DNA of 21,706 bases, from the NCBI RefSeq assembly GCF_000003605.2, contig NW_003116454.1, forward strand, positions 70,457 through 92,162, read 5' to 3'. The stretch comes from Saccoglossus kowalevskii. Taxonomy: Eukaryota; Hemichordata; Enteropneusta; Harrimaniidae. The translations under genes and the position numbers were made by a program. The notes beneath the pieces are model-generated. The model was given only the letters and a program-made list of their open reading frames with translations. It had not been told where the DNA came from and made no database searches. This document shows, in pieces, positions 1-9,523 of the stretch (within the stretch, counting starts at the first letter, position 1; every line of letters starts with the position of its first letter).

Positions 1-615
1 TTTTTGTCATTTTGGTAAAAAGTGATATTTTCGACTTCTTGTTGAAAACCGCAAGTCCAATTGCTTTGATATTACATATATAAGTACTACATGTCGACCT
101 CTCTCAGATTTGTTCATTTTGTAATGATATCTTCAATTCTCTAATTTTGGTGAATATTTTTGTAATTTTTGGTAAAAAGTGATATTTTCGACTTCTTGTT
201 GAAAACCGCAAGTCCAATTGCTTTGATATTACATATATAGGTACTACATGTGACCCTCTCTCAGATTTGTTTATTTTGTAATGATATCTTTAATTCTCTA
301 ATTTTGGTGAATATTTTTGTAATTTTTGGTAAAAAGTGATATTTTTGACTTCTTGTTGAAAACCGCAAGTCCAATTGCTTTGATATTACATATATAGGTA
401 CTACATGTGACCCTCTCTCAGATTTGTTCATTTTGTAATGATATCTTTAATTCTCTAATTTCGGTGAATATTTTTGTAATTTTTGGTAAAAAGTGATATT
501 TTCGACTTCTTGTTGAAAACCGCAAGTCCAATTGCTTTGATATATTATACATATAGGTACTACATGTGGACCTCTCTCAGATTTGTTCATTTTCTAATGA
601 TATCTTCTGTTCTTT
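1..615 (+). repeat. 157-bp tandem array A (about 3.9 units)
   Basis: Unit spacing is 156, 157 and 157 bp. Units 2-4 share the variant TTTTTGTAA with GTTGAAAACC, while unit 1 has TTTTTGTCA, the variant typical of array B. Units differ by only a few bases, so homogenisation was recent. The last unit diverges at TTCTGTTCTTTAATTG, where the tail begins. Confidence 0.9.
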
Positions 616-670
616 AATTGCCATGTGCATTGCTAACAGCGGAGCTATCTCAGCCGACAGGCTGCTTGTT
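1..670 (+). mobile_element. Repeat element A with 157-bp tandem core, 5' end cut off by the window
   Basis: Four head-to-tail units start near 1, 157, 314 and 471, giving a period of 156-157 bp. Each begins TTTTTGT(A/C)A and contains GACTTCTTGTTGAAAACCGC and CAGATTTGTTCATTTTG. The array ends near 620 and runs into a tail with GTGCATTGCTAAC, GCGGAGCTATCT and a short hairpin (CAGCC, loop GACA, GGCTG at 651-664). The same tail closes element B at about 2256-2305, so core plus tail is one mobile unit and not a simple satellite. The architecture (short non-coding element, ~160 bp tandem core, hairpin near the 3' end) matches what is known of bivalve pearl elements and Helentron-associated elements. 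That class assignment is inference. No coding capacity is seen. Confidence 0.7.
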
Positions 671-1469
671 TATTTCCTCATAGTCATTAACTACTTTCAT
701 CTACAGAGTCCAAAACTAATAATATTTCGTGTATAGCTATAGAATACTCTCATCTGATAAAATTTTGGGAAAAATATTTCACTATCACTTAAGAATCATT
801 TATATAAAAATTTTGTATTTACTCCGGCTCATGAATTTCAAATAAATTCGTCTTGGACGAAATTAATGTAATTTATGATATATGGTCAACCTTAAAGCTA
901 ATCGTATCTCAGATATTTCAATTTAATTTCTTTTAAATTTTGAGCCGTTTGTCAAAAAAATAATAAAACTGAGTAATTAATTATGATTTTAATGATGCTG
1001 TACACAATAAATACAAGTTCTGGTTGATGTGTACTGCTATTGGAAAAACAAAATATGAACTTTTATGGAATGTTATGTTTTAAAATGATAACTGTTGCAA
1101 CCAATGAAAATTATTTATTTTTGACAAGATATATTGAGATACAATTTCATTTTAATTGAGAACATATCATGCACACAAGGATGTACAAGGAAAGTACTTA
1201 TTCTGACCAAATTCTCCAAGAATATAAATTCACATTGCGCGATTTCAATTAATGTGGATGTGAAATGCGTTCTTATTCACCCACCTTTAAATCTTCTATA
1301 GCATAAAACACTTGGTGAGACACAAGGCTTGGCGAATTTCATACGTTGGGGAGAAAATTTAAAACAGACAGGGAGTCTTCACTAAATTTCATTGTTGCGA
1401 ACAGCGCCTTTAAAATTATTAAATCACGAAGGTAATACAAATGCATATTTTTAGCTCTGCTGTCTACTT
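671..1469. other. AT-rich stretch between the two tandem-core elements
   Basis: About 800 bases with no exon, array or convincing structure that I can see. Stops are dense in all frames. If the WDR89-like gene starts left of the window, this is part of an intron. Confidence 0.5.
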
Positions 1470-2305
1470 TTTTGAGCGGAGCTTATCATATGAGTGATTG
1501 TCTGTCCCGTCGTCATTTGTCGTCCGTGTCAATGTTTTACTTTTTCGACTTCTTCTTGAAAACTGCAAGCCTGAATGCTTTGATACTTGGTGTATATGTA
1601 CCTTGGGTGGACCTCTCTTAGGTTTGTTCATTTCATGATGATATCTTCAATTCTCTAATTTTGGTGAATATTTTTGTCATTTTTGGTAAAAAGTGATATT
1701 TTTGACTTCTTGTTAAAAACCGCAAGTCCAATTGCTTTGATATTTCATATATAGGTACTACATGTGGACCTCTCTCAGATTTGTACATTTTGTAATGATA
1801 TCTTCAATTCTCTAATTTTGGTGAATATTTTTGTCATTTTTGGTAAAAAGTGATATTTTTGACTTCTTGTTAAAAACCGCAAGTCCAATTGCTTTGATAT
1901 TTCATATATAGGTACTACATATGGACCTCTCTCAGATTTGTTCATTTTGTAATGATATCTTCAATTCTCTAATTTTGGTGAATATTTTTGTCATTTTTGG
2001 TAAAAAGTGATATTTTCGACTTCTTGTTAAAAACCGCAAGTCCAATTGCTTTGATATTACATATATAGATACTACATGTGGACCTCTTTCAGATTTGTTA
2101 ACTTCGTGGTGATATCTTCAATTATCTAATTTTGATGAATGTTTTTGTAATTTTTGGTGAAAAGTGATATTTTAAAATTCTTGTTGAAAACAGCAAGTCC
2201 CATTGCTTTATATACATATTGTTCATTTTCTAATGATATCTTCTGTTCTTTAATTGAAATGTGCATTGCTAACTGCGGAGCTATCTCAGCCGACTGGCTG
2301 CTTGT
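1470..2305 (+). mobile_element. Repeat element B, apparently full length, same family as element A
   Basis: The head near 1475-1540 reads GAGCGGAGCTTATCATATGA and then a GTCTGTCCCGTCGTC / GTCGTCCGTG stretch, typical of heads of widespread marine-invertebrate repeats. A divergent first unit follows at 1541. Near-identical 157-bp units start at 1671, 1828, 1985 and 2142; the last has an internal deletion of roughly 45 bp. The tail (about 2256-2305) repeats that of element A, including the hairpin CAGCC-GACT-GGCTG at 2287-2300. The head and the tail both carry GCGGAGCT(T)ATC in direct orientation. There is no long terminal inverted repeat. The left boundary is approximate. Confidence 0.65.
1541..2255 (+). 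repeat. 157-bp tandem array B (about 4.5 units)
   Basis: Spacing between the four clear unit starts (1671, 1828, 1985, 2142) is exactly 157 bp. The units carry TTTTTGTCA and GTTAAAAACC, which distinguishes them from most of array A. The first unit (1541-1670) is clearly older, with changes such as CTTGAAAACTGCAAGCC. Confidence 0.9.
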
Positions 2306-2836
2306 GCATAATACATGTGCTAATTTTATGCATAACTGCAGACATTCCACTTTGTCCTACAATGCAGCCAGGATTACATGTAGATCAGTACTTTGCCCTA
2401 GTACTCTGTAAAATTGATTCTCTACTTGTCAATCAAGTTATGGACCACTTAACCTTCTCACCTGAAATTCTTGGAATTTTCAAAAGATTTTGAGTTTGTC
2501 AGCAGCAACCCCCCCCCCCCCCCCCCCATATAAAATCTATTGATATATGTGACTTAACATTGTCTTACTAAAGTTTACCCAAATCTATAACTACAATAGT
2601 TTATGTAGTTTAATACCTAGTAAATTTCCTGCATAGCAATATCTTACTAATATTGATATGCCCGGTACTAGTAAAGCATTAGTGTCTGTACATCCGTCTG
2701 TCCGTCAATCTAATCTGTGTATATAACTTTTTTTACACATTTTGTATGTAATATATAAAATTTATTAAAAATTGGTAATGTTGATTTAGTTATTTCACAT
2801 GGAAGTAAAGGATGAATCTGGAATCAATATGAAGCT
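2306..2836. other. Intronic or intergenic AT-rich DNA with a 19-C run
   Basis: No gene seen. A homopolymer of 19 C lies at 2509-2527. A short GTCTGTACATCC / GTCTGTCCGTC stretch at 2684-2706 resembles the head of GTCCGTC-type repeats and may be an element fragment. Confidence 0.5.
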
Positions 2837-2910
2837 AGGTACAAGATTGTACCTGATTGGCTACCCATGGAGCTAAAAAATCTTTTTTTAGCTCCATGGG
2901 CTACCCAATC
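2837..2910. repeat. Two adjacent hairpins, one long and nearly perfect
   Basis: First hairpin: AGGTACA (2837-2843), loop AGAT, TGTACCT (2848-2854). Immediately after it, a long inverted repeat spans 2855-2910. Its core CCCATGGAGCTAAAAAA pairs with TTTTTTAGCTCCATGGG, and the outer GATTGG (2855-2860) pairs with CCAATC (2905-2910) across a small mismatch at CTAC. Stem of about 26 bp with a loop of a few bases. It may be a foldback or MITE remnant, or a transcribable hairpin; nothing decides between these. Confidence 0.75.
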
Positions 2911-3137
2911 CTAACATTTAACAGGCAGACCAATCAGAGAGAAGCTTGTTTGTTGACAGGTTTTTGCTTTGACCAAACTTGTAATCTGTCAGGATATGTC
3001 TCATTCTAATCCAAGAAGATCACTGAATTAGGAATATTCTGTTCTTAGTTACCCTAGAAACAATTGTTGAGGTGCAATGTTTAGTTTCCAAAAATGGGAA
3101 GGGGTCTCATTTTTGCTTGATACATTTTGACATTTGT

Positions 3138-3160
3138 GTTTGTTTGTTTGTTTGTTTGTT
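3138..3160 (+). repeat. (TTTG)n microsatellite inside a splice acceptor tract
   Basis: About five TTTG units lie directly upstream of the GATAG acceptor at 3161-3165. They replace a normal polypyrimidine tract for the following WD-repeat exon. Confidence 0.85.
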
Positions 3161-3165
3161 GATAG

Positions 3166-3282
3166 ACTGAAAGTCTAATAACTGGGGGAGAAGATGGCAT
3201 GCTATCACTATGGACCAAAGAGGGGAAGATTGAAGAATTGTCCAAAGAGAGACCACAGAGGGAGACTAGGAAAGTCAGAACT
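3166..3282 (+). CDS. WDR89: Internal (penultimate) exon of a WD-repeat gene, WDR89-like
   Basis: The 39-codon segment follows a TTTG-rich tract ending in GATAG and stops at the donor CT|GTAAGT. It reads TESLITGGEDGMLSLWTKEG and then a charged stretch ending RETRKVRT. TGGEDGMLSLW is a classic WD-repeat strand ending. From memory, human WDR89 ends with a TGGED...LLLWKP last repeat followed by a short basic tail, which fits this exon plus the next. The exon is in phase 0 at both ends. Without splicing, the frame stops a few codons later at 3298-3300. The remaining WD repeats must lie on exons left of the window, because no other WD-like segment is visible at 1-3165. Family knowledge: WDR89 is a poorly characterised beta-propeller protein. 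A different WD protein with the same last repeat remains possible. Confidence 0.7.
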
Positions 3283-3575
3283 GTAAGTATGCTATTATAA
3301 TAATACTATTTTTGTTTCTTGGAGCAATACTTGTTTGCAACCATCCTTCTCAGATGAAAGTCTGGTTACAAAACTTCACAGTGCTTGTTTATGAACTTAA
3401 GTGTCAAGATGGCCGACTACCAGTACGAAGAAGAGCTGTTTGGGTTACCACTATTGTATATAATTTGATAAGAAGTCTGTTATTCCCCTGGAATCCATCC
3501 ATGCCATGACTTTTTTATTAATGATTTACTTTTAAGGTTACTAGGCAATGCTGGGTAAACCCTATTCAAATCGAG

Positions 3576-3974
3576 TTAAAGGCCCAGGTATACTATACCG
3601 TAAATACGCTCCTAAACAATAGGGATTATTTCCTTGCTTGTCACGCTGTAGTAAACAGCTCCAGCCAAGCCCCGGTAAAAACGTGTTTTCTCGAACTTAC
3701 AGCTCGATTATGTCATGCCAAAGTGGATGCATGTGACTATGAATATCACAGCAGTGACTGTGTGTTGTATTTATGACAATAAATTATGTACGAGCTGAGA
3801 TTTTGGCAGATAAAAGTAAAAAAACATGAACCGGGGAAAGGGATGCGCGACTAATCTTGAATAATTACTACTGTCAATCAAAGTCACGTGATGTTGGACC
3901 GCTGAAACAGGATGCATTAGAATAGCCACACCTCCAATTCACACTTGCCCGGGGCAAGTGAATTGGGCCTTTAA
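3576..3974. mobile_element. MITE with TTAA target duplication and AGGCCCA terminal inverted repeats
   Basis: TTAA at 3576-3579 is followed by AGGCCCA. At the other end TGGGCCT is followed by TTAA at 3971-3974. This gives 7-bp perfect terminal inverted repeats around a 391-bp non-coding body with a target duplication of TTAA. A subterminal hairpin (3934-3966) pairs CCAATTCACACTTGCCC with GGGCAAGTGAATTGG, apart from a 2-base bulge. TTAA duplications are typical of piggyBac and Kolobok transposons, and the terminal bases do not settle which. It sits inside the WDR89-like intron in a locally GC-richer patch. Confidence 0.65.
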
Positions 3975-4409
3975 AAATTTCACCAGATACTGTGAAATAC
4001 TATTTTCGTTTTGCAATTTATTTTTGTTATTTTCACTGAAGAGATGATTCAGTGTAAATAAAATCCAGTGAATATACCTTTTTTTGTCCTATATTTTATG
4101 TTCAAATCAGTGAAAAAAAAAACTCAAAATGTCTTTCCAGCGAAAATTTATTCAAGCTAAAATAAAGTACTTTACAGTAGTCAAAATATGATCTAGTATG
4201 TAGTTGAGTAGTGTGTGTTAAATGTTGGAATATTGTGTGTTTTATCTCTAATCAGAGATGTACGGTGACTAGTCATTTAACCATATCTCCCTATCCGACC
4301 ACCTGAGGGCTTCAGGTTTAATTGGTAGTTCTCTTTTTCAATGCTTGCAATATTCAGTATTTTGCTCACACAGAGACATCACATTTAGTGGTTGTTTGAA
4401 GGTATATAG

Positions 4410-4436
4410 CATACTATGTCACCAAAACATAGTATG
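4410..4436. repeat. Perfect 10-bp inverted repeat
   Basis: CATACTATGT (4410-4419), loop CACCAAA, ACATAGTATG (4427-4436). Isolated in the intron, with no target duplication seen. Confidence 0.8.
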
Positions 4437-5929
4437 TGTCTTTATTTGAAGAAGTCAAACAATTGGTTTGAATTGAATAACTCACCACTAAACTGGAAGA
4501 CCTCATACTTACCAGCGTTTTTGAGCAGATGGGGAAAAAAATCACTTTTTTTTCAAAATGGCACTTTATTTAAACCTGTCATGTTTCAATGCCATGTGTT
4601 GATGAGTCATTAAGTAAATCTTAGGAAAACTGTTGATGAATTAATCGCTGAGGCACAACCAAAAATAGAAATATAATGACATGTGTTTTATTGAACTGTA
4701 ACTGAAACCAAATATTTTTTTGTCACGTAGATAAAAAAGAAAATAATTGACCGAGTAAAGTGGTTAAAAACTGTCAGCTGCTTGACTGAAGTTACAAAAG
4801 TACTGTTTCCTTATAATGAGTCTACTGGTTTTATACAATTAAACCAACTTTATACCGACTGAATTTTATCCCTTAGTTTGAAGAAAGTGAAAAACGAGAT
4901 GTGACATGATATTCTGTTATTTCAATTATTGTGTTATTGCTGACATATTTTTTGAGTAAAAACTGAAAATTGACTAAAATGTTGTCTGTTGGCTCAAATA
5001 TTAGCGTTCATTTCCAGAAATATTGAAGAATATAAGAAAAATGTGCAGACAAATTTGGGTGAGAAAGTCTGGTGATGAAAAGGTTGAAATTAAGACGTCT
5101 GACATTACAATGGTATAATGTCAAATATGGGTTCACTACAGCAAAGCTACGATAAAAACATGTGCCTTTCATTATTGCTATTGAGTTAGTCACCTTGCTA
5201 CAAATTCTACTTTATTTATGCATTTCTCAAACATTCGGTGTATTTTTGCAAACTAATTCATTACTGTACGGGAGATAGTGACTAATTCCAGGGGGGGGGG
5301 GGTGAAAAATAATTGTTTTTGTTTTTGGAGAGCAACATTTCGTGATACTCCAGGAGTTATTTATAGTTTTGAAAACATTCTTTTCATTTTAAGAAACCAT
5401 CACACAATGCTTGTTGCATGTTGACCTTGTCCCAGTGGTTCTAGCAGAGTTCATGTACACAATGAAAGGGTATTGTATGTTATTGCATTCCATTCTCTTA
5501 CCTATCACTGCCTGGTACCTACCAACTGTCATGACTCAAAGTGTTTTTTTTTTACAAAACAACAATATTTTAGCGTTAAAAGCTTTTTTTTACATAATCA
5601 CAGATAATTGTTAAAAGTAAAAAAAAAAATTATATTTAACTATTAATAATCATTGTTTTTGTTGATTTAAGAAAGAATTTTTAGTGCGTGTGAATTGCTA
5701 TAAATTGAACAGTTTTAATAAACAGAAAATAATGATAAAGTTGAAAGCTGCATTTTTTCCCAATTTTTTTTGGTGACATGCCCAGCCATTTATTCATATT
5801 CACGTTTCATATTTATGATAGATGAGAAGAAAAAAAAGATGACAATGTTACACAGATGTTAATAAAAAAAATTGAAAATTTTGAAATTCCAAAATAGTTT
5901 ACTCAAGACACGCTGTTAGTGTCGGCCGG

Positions 5930-6125
5930 CCGTAACGTACGTGTTTGAAATGCAATATCTTGTAGGGGCCAGTATTGAAAACAACAACTCCAAGGCTCAT
6001 TACCTGTCTCATTTGCATGACAAAGAGACACCTGTTATGCCGAGTCATTGTTGCTCCGATCTGATCACCTGTACAGTGTCTAATACTGATTACTGGATTA
6101 AGTTTAGATCAGTTTTAAATTAATC
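5930..6125. promoter_or_regulatory. Candidate intronic regulatory island with a POU-SOX composite motif
   Basis: A locally GC-richer patch inside AT-rich intron. ATTTGCATGACAAAG (6011-6025) places a perfect POU octamer directly beside a SOX-like ACAAAG, close to the known Oct-Sox composite ATTTGCATAACAAAG. Within 60 bases are two CACCTG E-boxes (6029-6034, 6066-6071) and CATTGT (6046-6051, a SOX core on the minus strand). The patch starts near a GGCCGGCC at about 5924. An open frame crosses it but resembles no family. Enhancer function is inference from motif clustering only. Confidence 0.35.
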
Positions 6126-6504
6126 GAAAACAATTATTTTCTTCAAGCTGTTGCGAATAAAATATGATTGAAGATGTTGTTCATTCTAGTCATTTGTAGG
6201 TAATAATTAAGTTTATTTGCTCTCATGAACTTGAATTTCACAAACAGTCAGTTCATAATATCCATGACATTTGAATTACCTTCTGGTGATTTGCAGTACA
6301 TCTACAAAGGTTGGGTACACCTTTATAAGTAAATTTTTTTATGATATGCTATAGAAAGTAATTTTTCAGGGGTCACTTGGTTCTCGGTCTGCTTCACTGC
6401 TCATGTTTTAATGAAGTCACACCCCAATGAGAATATTGTGACAAAATAATGAATATAACTCTGCATTGTGTATACTGTGATGAACAAAATGACTCTAGTT
6501 TTAC

Positions 6505-8125
6505 TAAAAATAGGGTTAAAACAATCTAAAATGGGATAAGGACAATACTGGAATGTAGTGAGGACAATACTAGAATGGGGTGAGGACAATACTAGAATGG
6601 GATAAGGGCAATACTAGAATGGAGTGAGGACAATACTAGAACGAGCTGAGGACAATACTAGAACGAGCTGAGGACAATACTAGAATGGGATAAGGACAAT
6701 GCTGGAATGTAGTGAGGACAATACTAGAATGGGATAAGGACAATACTAGAATGAAGTGAGGACAATACTAGAATGGGATAAGGGCAATATTAGAATGGAG
6801 TGAGGACAATACTAAATTGGGATACAGGCTATACTACAATGGGATAAGGGCAATACTAGAATGGAGTGAGGACAATACTAGAACGAGGTGGGGCAATACT
6901 AGAATGGGATAAGGGCAATACTAGAATGGGATAAGGACAATACTAGAATGAAGTGAGGACAATACTAGAATGGGATAAGGGCAATATTAGAATGGAGTGA
7001 GGACAATACTAAATTGGGATACAGGCTATACTAAAATGGGATAAGGGCAATACTAGAATGGAGTGAGGACAATACTAGAACGAGGTGGGGGCAATACTAG
7101 AATGGGATAAGGGCAATACTAGAATGGAGTAAGGACAATACTAGAATGGGATCAGGACAATACTGGAATGGGATAAGGGCAATAGTAGAATTGGATAAGG
7201 GCAATAGTAGAATTGGATAAGGGCAATACTAGAATGGAGTAAGGACAATACTAGAATAGGATAAGGGCAATACTAGAATGGGATAAGGGCAATACTGGAA
7301 TGGGATAAGGGCAATACTGGAATGGGATAAGGGCAATACTGGAATGGGATAAGGACAGTACTGGAATGGGATAAGGACAGTACTAGAATGGGATAAGGGC
7401 AATACTAGAATGGAGTAAGGGCAATACTAGAATGGAGTAAGGGCAATACTAGAATGGGATAAGGGCAATACTAAAATGGAGTAAAGACAATACTAGAATG
7501 GGATACAGGCTATACTAAAATGGGATAAGGGCAATACTAGAATGGATTGAGGACAATACTAGAACGAGGTGGGGGCAATACTAGAATGGGATAAGGGCAA
7601 TACTAGAATGGGATAAGGACAATACTGGAATGGGATAAGGACAATACTAGAATAGGATAAAGGCAATAGTAGAATGGGATAAGGACAATACTAGAATTGG
7701 ATAAGGACAATACTGGAATGGGATAAGGACAGTACTAGAATGGGATAAGGGTAATACTAGAATGGAGTGAGGATAATACTGGAATGGGATAAGGACAATA
7801 CTAGAATGGGATAAGGGAAATACTAGAATGGGATAAGGACTATGCATTTGGGTTGAGGACTATACTGGAATGGAATAATGGCAATACTAGAACGGGATAA
7901 GGGCAATATGCATTTGGGTTGAGGACTATACTGGAATGGAATAATGGCAATACTAGAATGGGATAAGGACAATATGCATTTGGGTTGAGAACAATACTGG
8001 AATTGGATGAGGACAATACTAGAATGGGGTGAGGATAACTAAAATGGGATAAGGACAATACTAGAATGTGATCACAACAATAAGCTGGTACATTTGGAAT
8101 AGGGTTGAAACAATCAAGAATGGGG
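6505..8125 (+). repeat. 22-bp minisatellite (about 73 copies) with higher-order structure
   Basis: The consensus unit is GAATGGGATAAGGRCAATACTA (22 bp). Variants have GGAGTGAG, GAGCTGAG, GAGGTGGG, GGCAATAGTAGAATTGG or GATACAGGCTATACTA in place of parts of it. A distinctive variant, GGGATACAGGCTATACTA, recurs with the same neighbours near 6821, 7018 and 7502. These spacings are about 9 and 22 units, so blocks of units were duplicated. At the 3' side, ATGCATTTGGGTTGAG variants alternate (7853-7988). Degenerate units reappear at 8255-8275 and 8355-8425. The period is not a multiple of three and the translated frames rotate, so I do not read it as coding. Confidence 0.95.
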
Positions 8126-8331
8126 TTATAACATCCATAGGATATGTTGTTTATGTTATGGAATGCTATTGATATGCAATTTATGCAGTTCATATGAATT
8201 TTGGTAGTAAATATTTCCAAATATTTCAATGCAAATAAACAAAATTAAGATGACCTTGAATGGGGTAAGCTGGGGATGATTCAAAACTTTTCCTTTGTAA
8301 AATAATCCAGAAAACAAACAATTTATACTTT

Positions 8332-8353
8332 ATTGGGTTTGTACAAACCCAAT
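8332..8353. repeat. Perfect 22-bp palindrome
   Basis: ATTGGGTTTGT is followed directly by its exact reverse complement ACAAACCCAAT with no loop. It lies in the degenerate 3' fringe of the 22-bp minisatellite. A smaller inverted pair, GGAGCCAT / ATGGCTCC, follows at 8425-8432 and 8449-8456. Confidence 0.85.
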
Positions 8354-9289
8354 GAATGGAAGAGGACATCCTGAATGGGGTAATAAAACTTAGAATGAGG
8401 TAAAGACTTATAGAATGGGATAATGGAGCCATGGTGTTTTTTTTTATAATGGCTCCTATGATAATGTGTTACCATATGTTGATTACGTGTTGGGTCTATT
8501 GATTAGGAAAGGTCAACCAAGAACTAAACCAAAATGTCTCACCAATTCATCGAATATACTAAAGTACTATATTTGTCAGAGTAACCATTGGATGCATCCC
8601 GTTTCAAACTGTCTCACATAGGTGTCCTGCACCATAATATAGTTCCTTGGATCTATGATCTCTATCAATTTACATTCACGATTCACCCTAGTTGCATGTA
8701 TTGATTTCTCTCGATCATTGTCCTAGAATTTCTCAGGAAGCCGTGAATACCGGATCTATTTGTGGATTGCCTTGAGGGAGGCATTTAAATTTAGCTATCT
8801 GCAGACCTGTATACATCGCTGTGTTACTTAACTAACCATGAAATGAATTCTTCCTTTACGAATTATTGCCATCTCGCTGGCTACACTTGTTTACATACTT
8901 TGCACTGTTTTCTGGTTTTATTTCATGCTTGCAGGCATTAGTTTCTAAAAAAAGTATATTCTGTTATTTTTAAACGTTTAAGCTGTGATTAAAATAAAAA
9001 AAAAACAGACAGATGGAATATCCCTTGCTAACCAGTTTACAATTTGTTCTTAATTTGGTGTTTATATTATTATTACATTTACCACTTTGTCACTAAGTGT
9101 CTTTATGGACAGATTTGGAAATATTTTCTGTTCTGAATCAAAATAAATATGTTTATAATCAAATTTTTGTCTTATTTTGATTTTTTTTTTTTTGTTCAGG
9201 ATCTTGTTGTCATATTTCTTTTTAGTATTCAATGTCTCAATTCATCCTACCAATTCCAATTATTTTGTTGTTTGTGTTTTTATTTTCAG

Positions 9290-9523
9290 ATGCACGCCGA
9301 AAAGTTGCCGAAGAAAATGCAGCGGCTGAAGATACGGCACACGACAAAACCCTACAAAAAGCAGTGCGATGCCACAAAGTCACAGCAACGCGACATCACA
9401 ATGCAAGTCCAGTGTGACAATGCAAAGACGGTACAATGTGACAATGTAGTGGTACATTGTGACAATGCAGTGGTACATTGTGACAACGCAGTAGGACAGA
9501 CGGACAATGACAATGCTAACTGA
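9290..9523 (+). CDS. WDR89: Terminal exon of the WDR89-like gene, with a minisatellite-derived Cys-rich tail
   Basis: The exon starts after TTTTATTTTCAG and joins the exon ending at 3282 in phase 0, giving 77 codons and a TGA stop at 9521-9523. Residues 1-30 are very basic (KKMQRLKIRHTTKPYKKQ), like the basic C-terminus I recall for WDR89, which ends near a KKQ. The protein then continues with about 48 extra residues. From 9407 on, these are imperfect 7-8 residue repeats of V(Q/H)CDN(A/V): 9407-9430 (8 codons), 9431-9451, 9452-9472 and 9473-9493. Cysteines fall every 7-8 residues, and an earlier QCDATK may be a decayed unit. The tail ends GQTDNDNAN. The initial ATG of the exon is an internal codon here. 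Function of the extension is unknown. Confidence 0.65.
   Translation: MHAEKLPKKMQRLKIRHTTKPYKKQCDATKSQQRDITMQVQCDNAKTVQCDNVVVHCDNAVVHCDNAVGQTDNDNAN
9407..9493 (+). repeat. In-frame 21-bp coding minisatellite
   Basis: The consensus GTACATTGTGACAATGCAGT plus one base repeats at 21 bp, with the first unit 24 bp. All units keep the reading frame and a TGTGACAAT core that encodes CDN. It lies inside the last exon of the WDR89-like gene. Confidence 0.85.

Larger units (their letters stand above)
3283..9289 (+). other. Large intron (about 6.0 kb) of the WDR89-like gene
   Basis: Donor CT|GTAAGT at 3283 and acceptor TTTTATTTTCAG ending at 9289 are both strong, and they join two coding exons in phase 0. 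The intron contains a TTAA-flanked MITE, a small hairpin at 4410-4436, a 12-G run at 5291-5302, a POU-SOX-like island and a 1.6 kb minisatellite. The remainder (3975-5925, 6126-6500 and 8460-9289) is AT-rich with stop codons throughout. I see no further exon in it. Confidence 0.65.

Noticed and set aside
2126..2493. Three overlapping open frames on both strands
   Set aside because: They cover the last unit and tail of repeat element B and adjoining sequence. No motif is seen, and the shared part exists in element A with frame changes.
5941..6123. Open frame across the intronic island
   Set aside because: No ATG at the start of the frame, no splice signals that fit, and no family resemblance. 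The island is better explained by clustered binding motifs.
7647..8229. Minus-strand open frames rich in HSSIVL / YPILVLPL repeats
   Set aside because: They are translations of the 22-bp minisatellite. The period is not divisible by three, so the apparent 22-residue protein repeat is three monomers read in rotating frame.
9149..9289. Open frame running upstream of the WDR89-like last exon
   Set aside because: The hydrophobic FFFFVQDL... part is T-rich intron before a strong TTTTATTTTCAG acceptor. Only the part from 9290 joins the upstream exon in phase.
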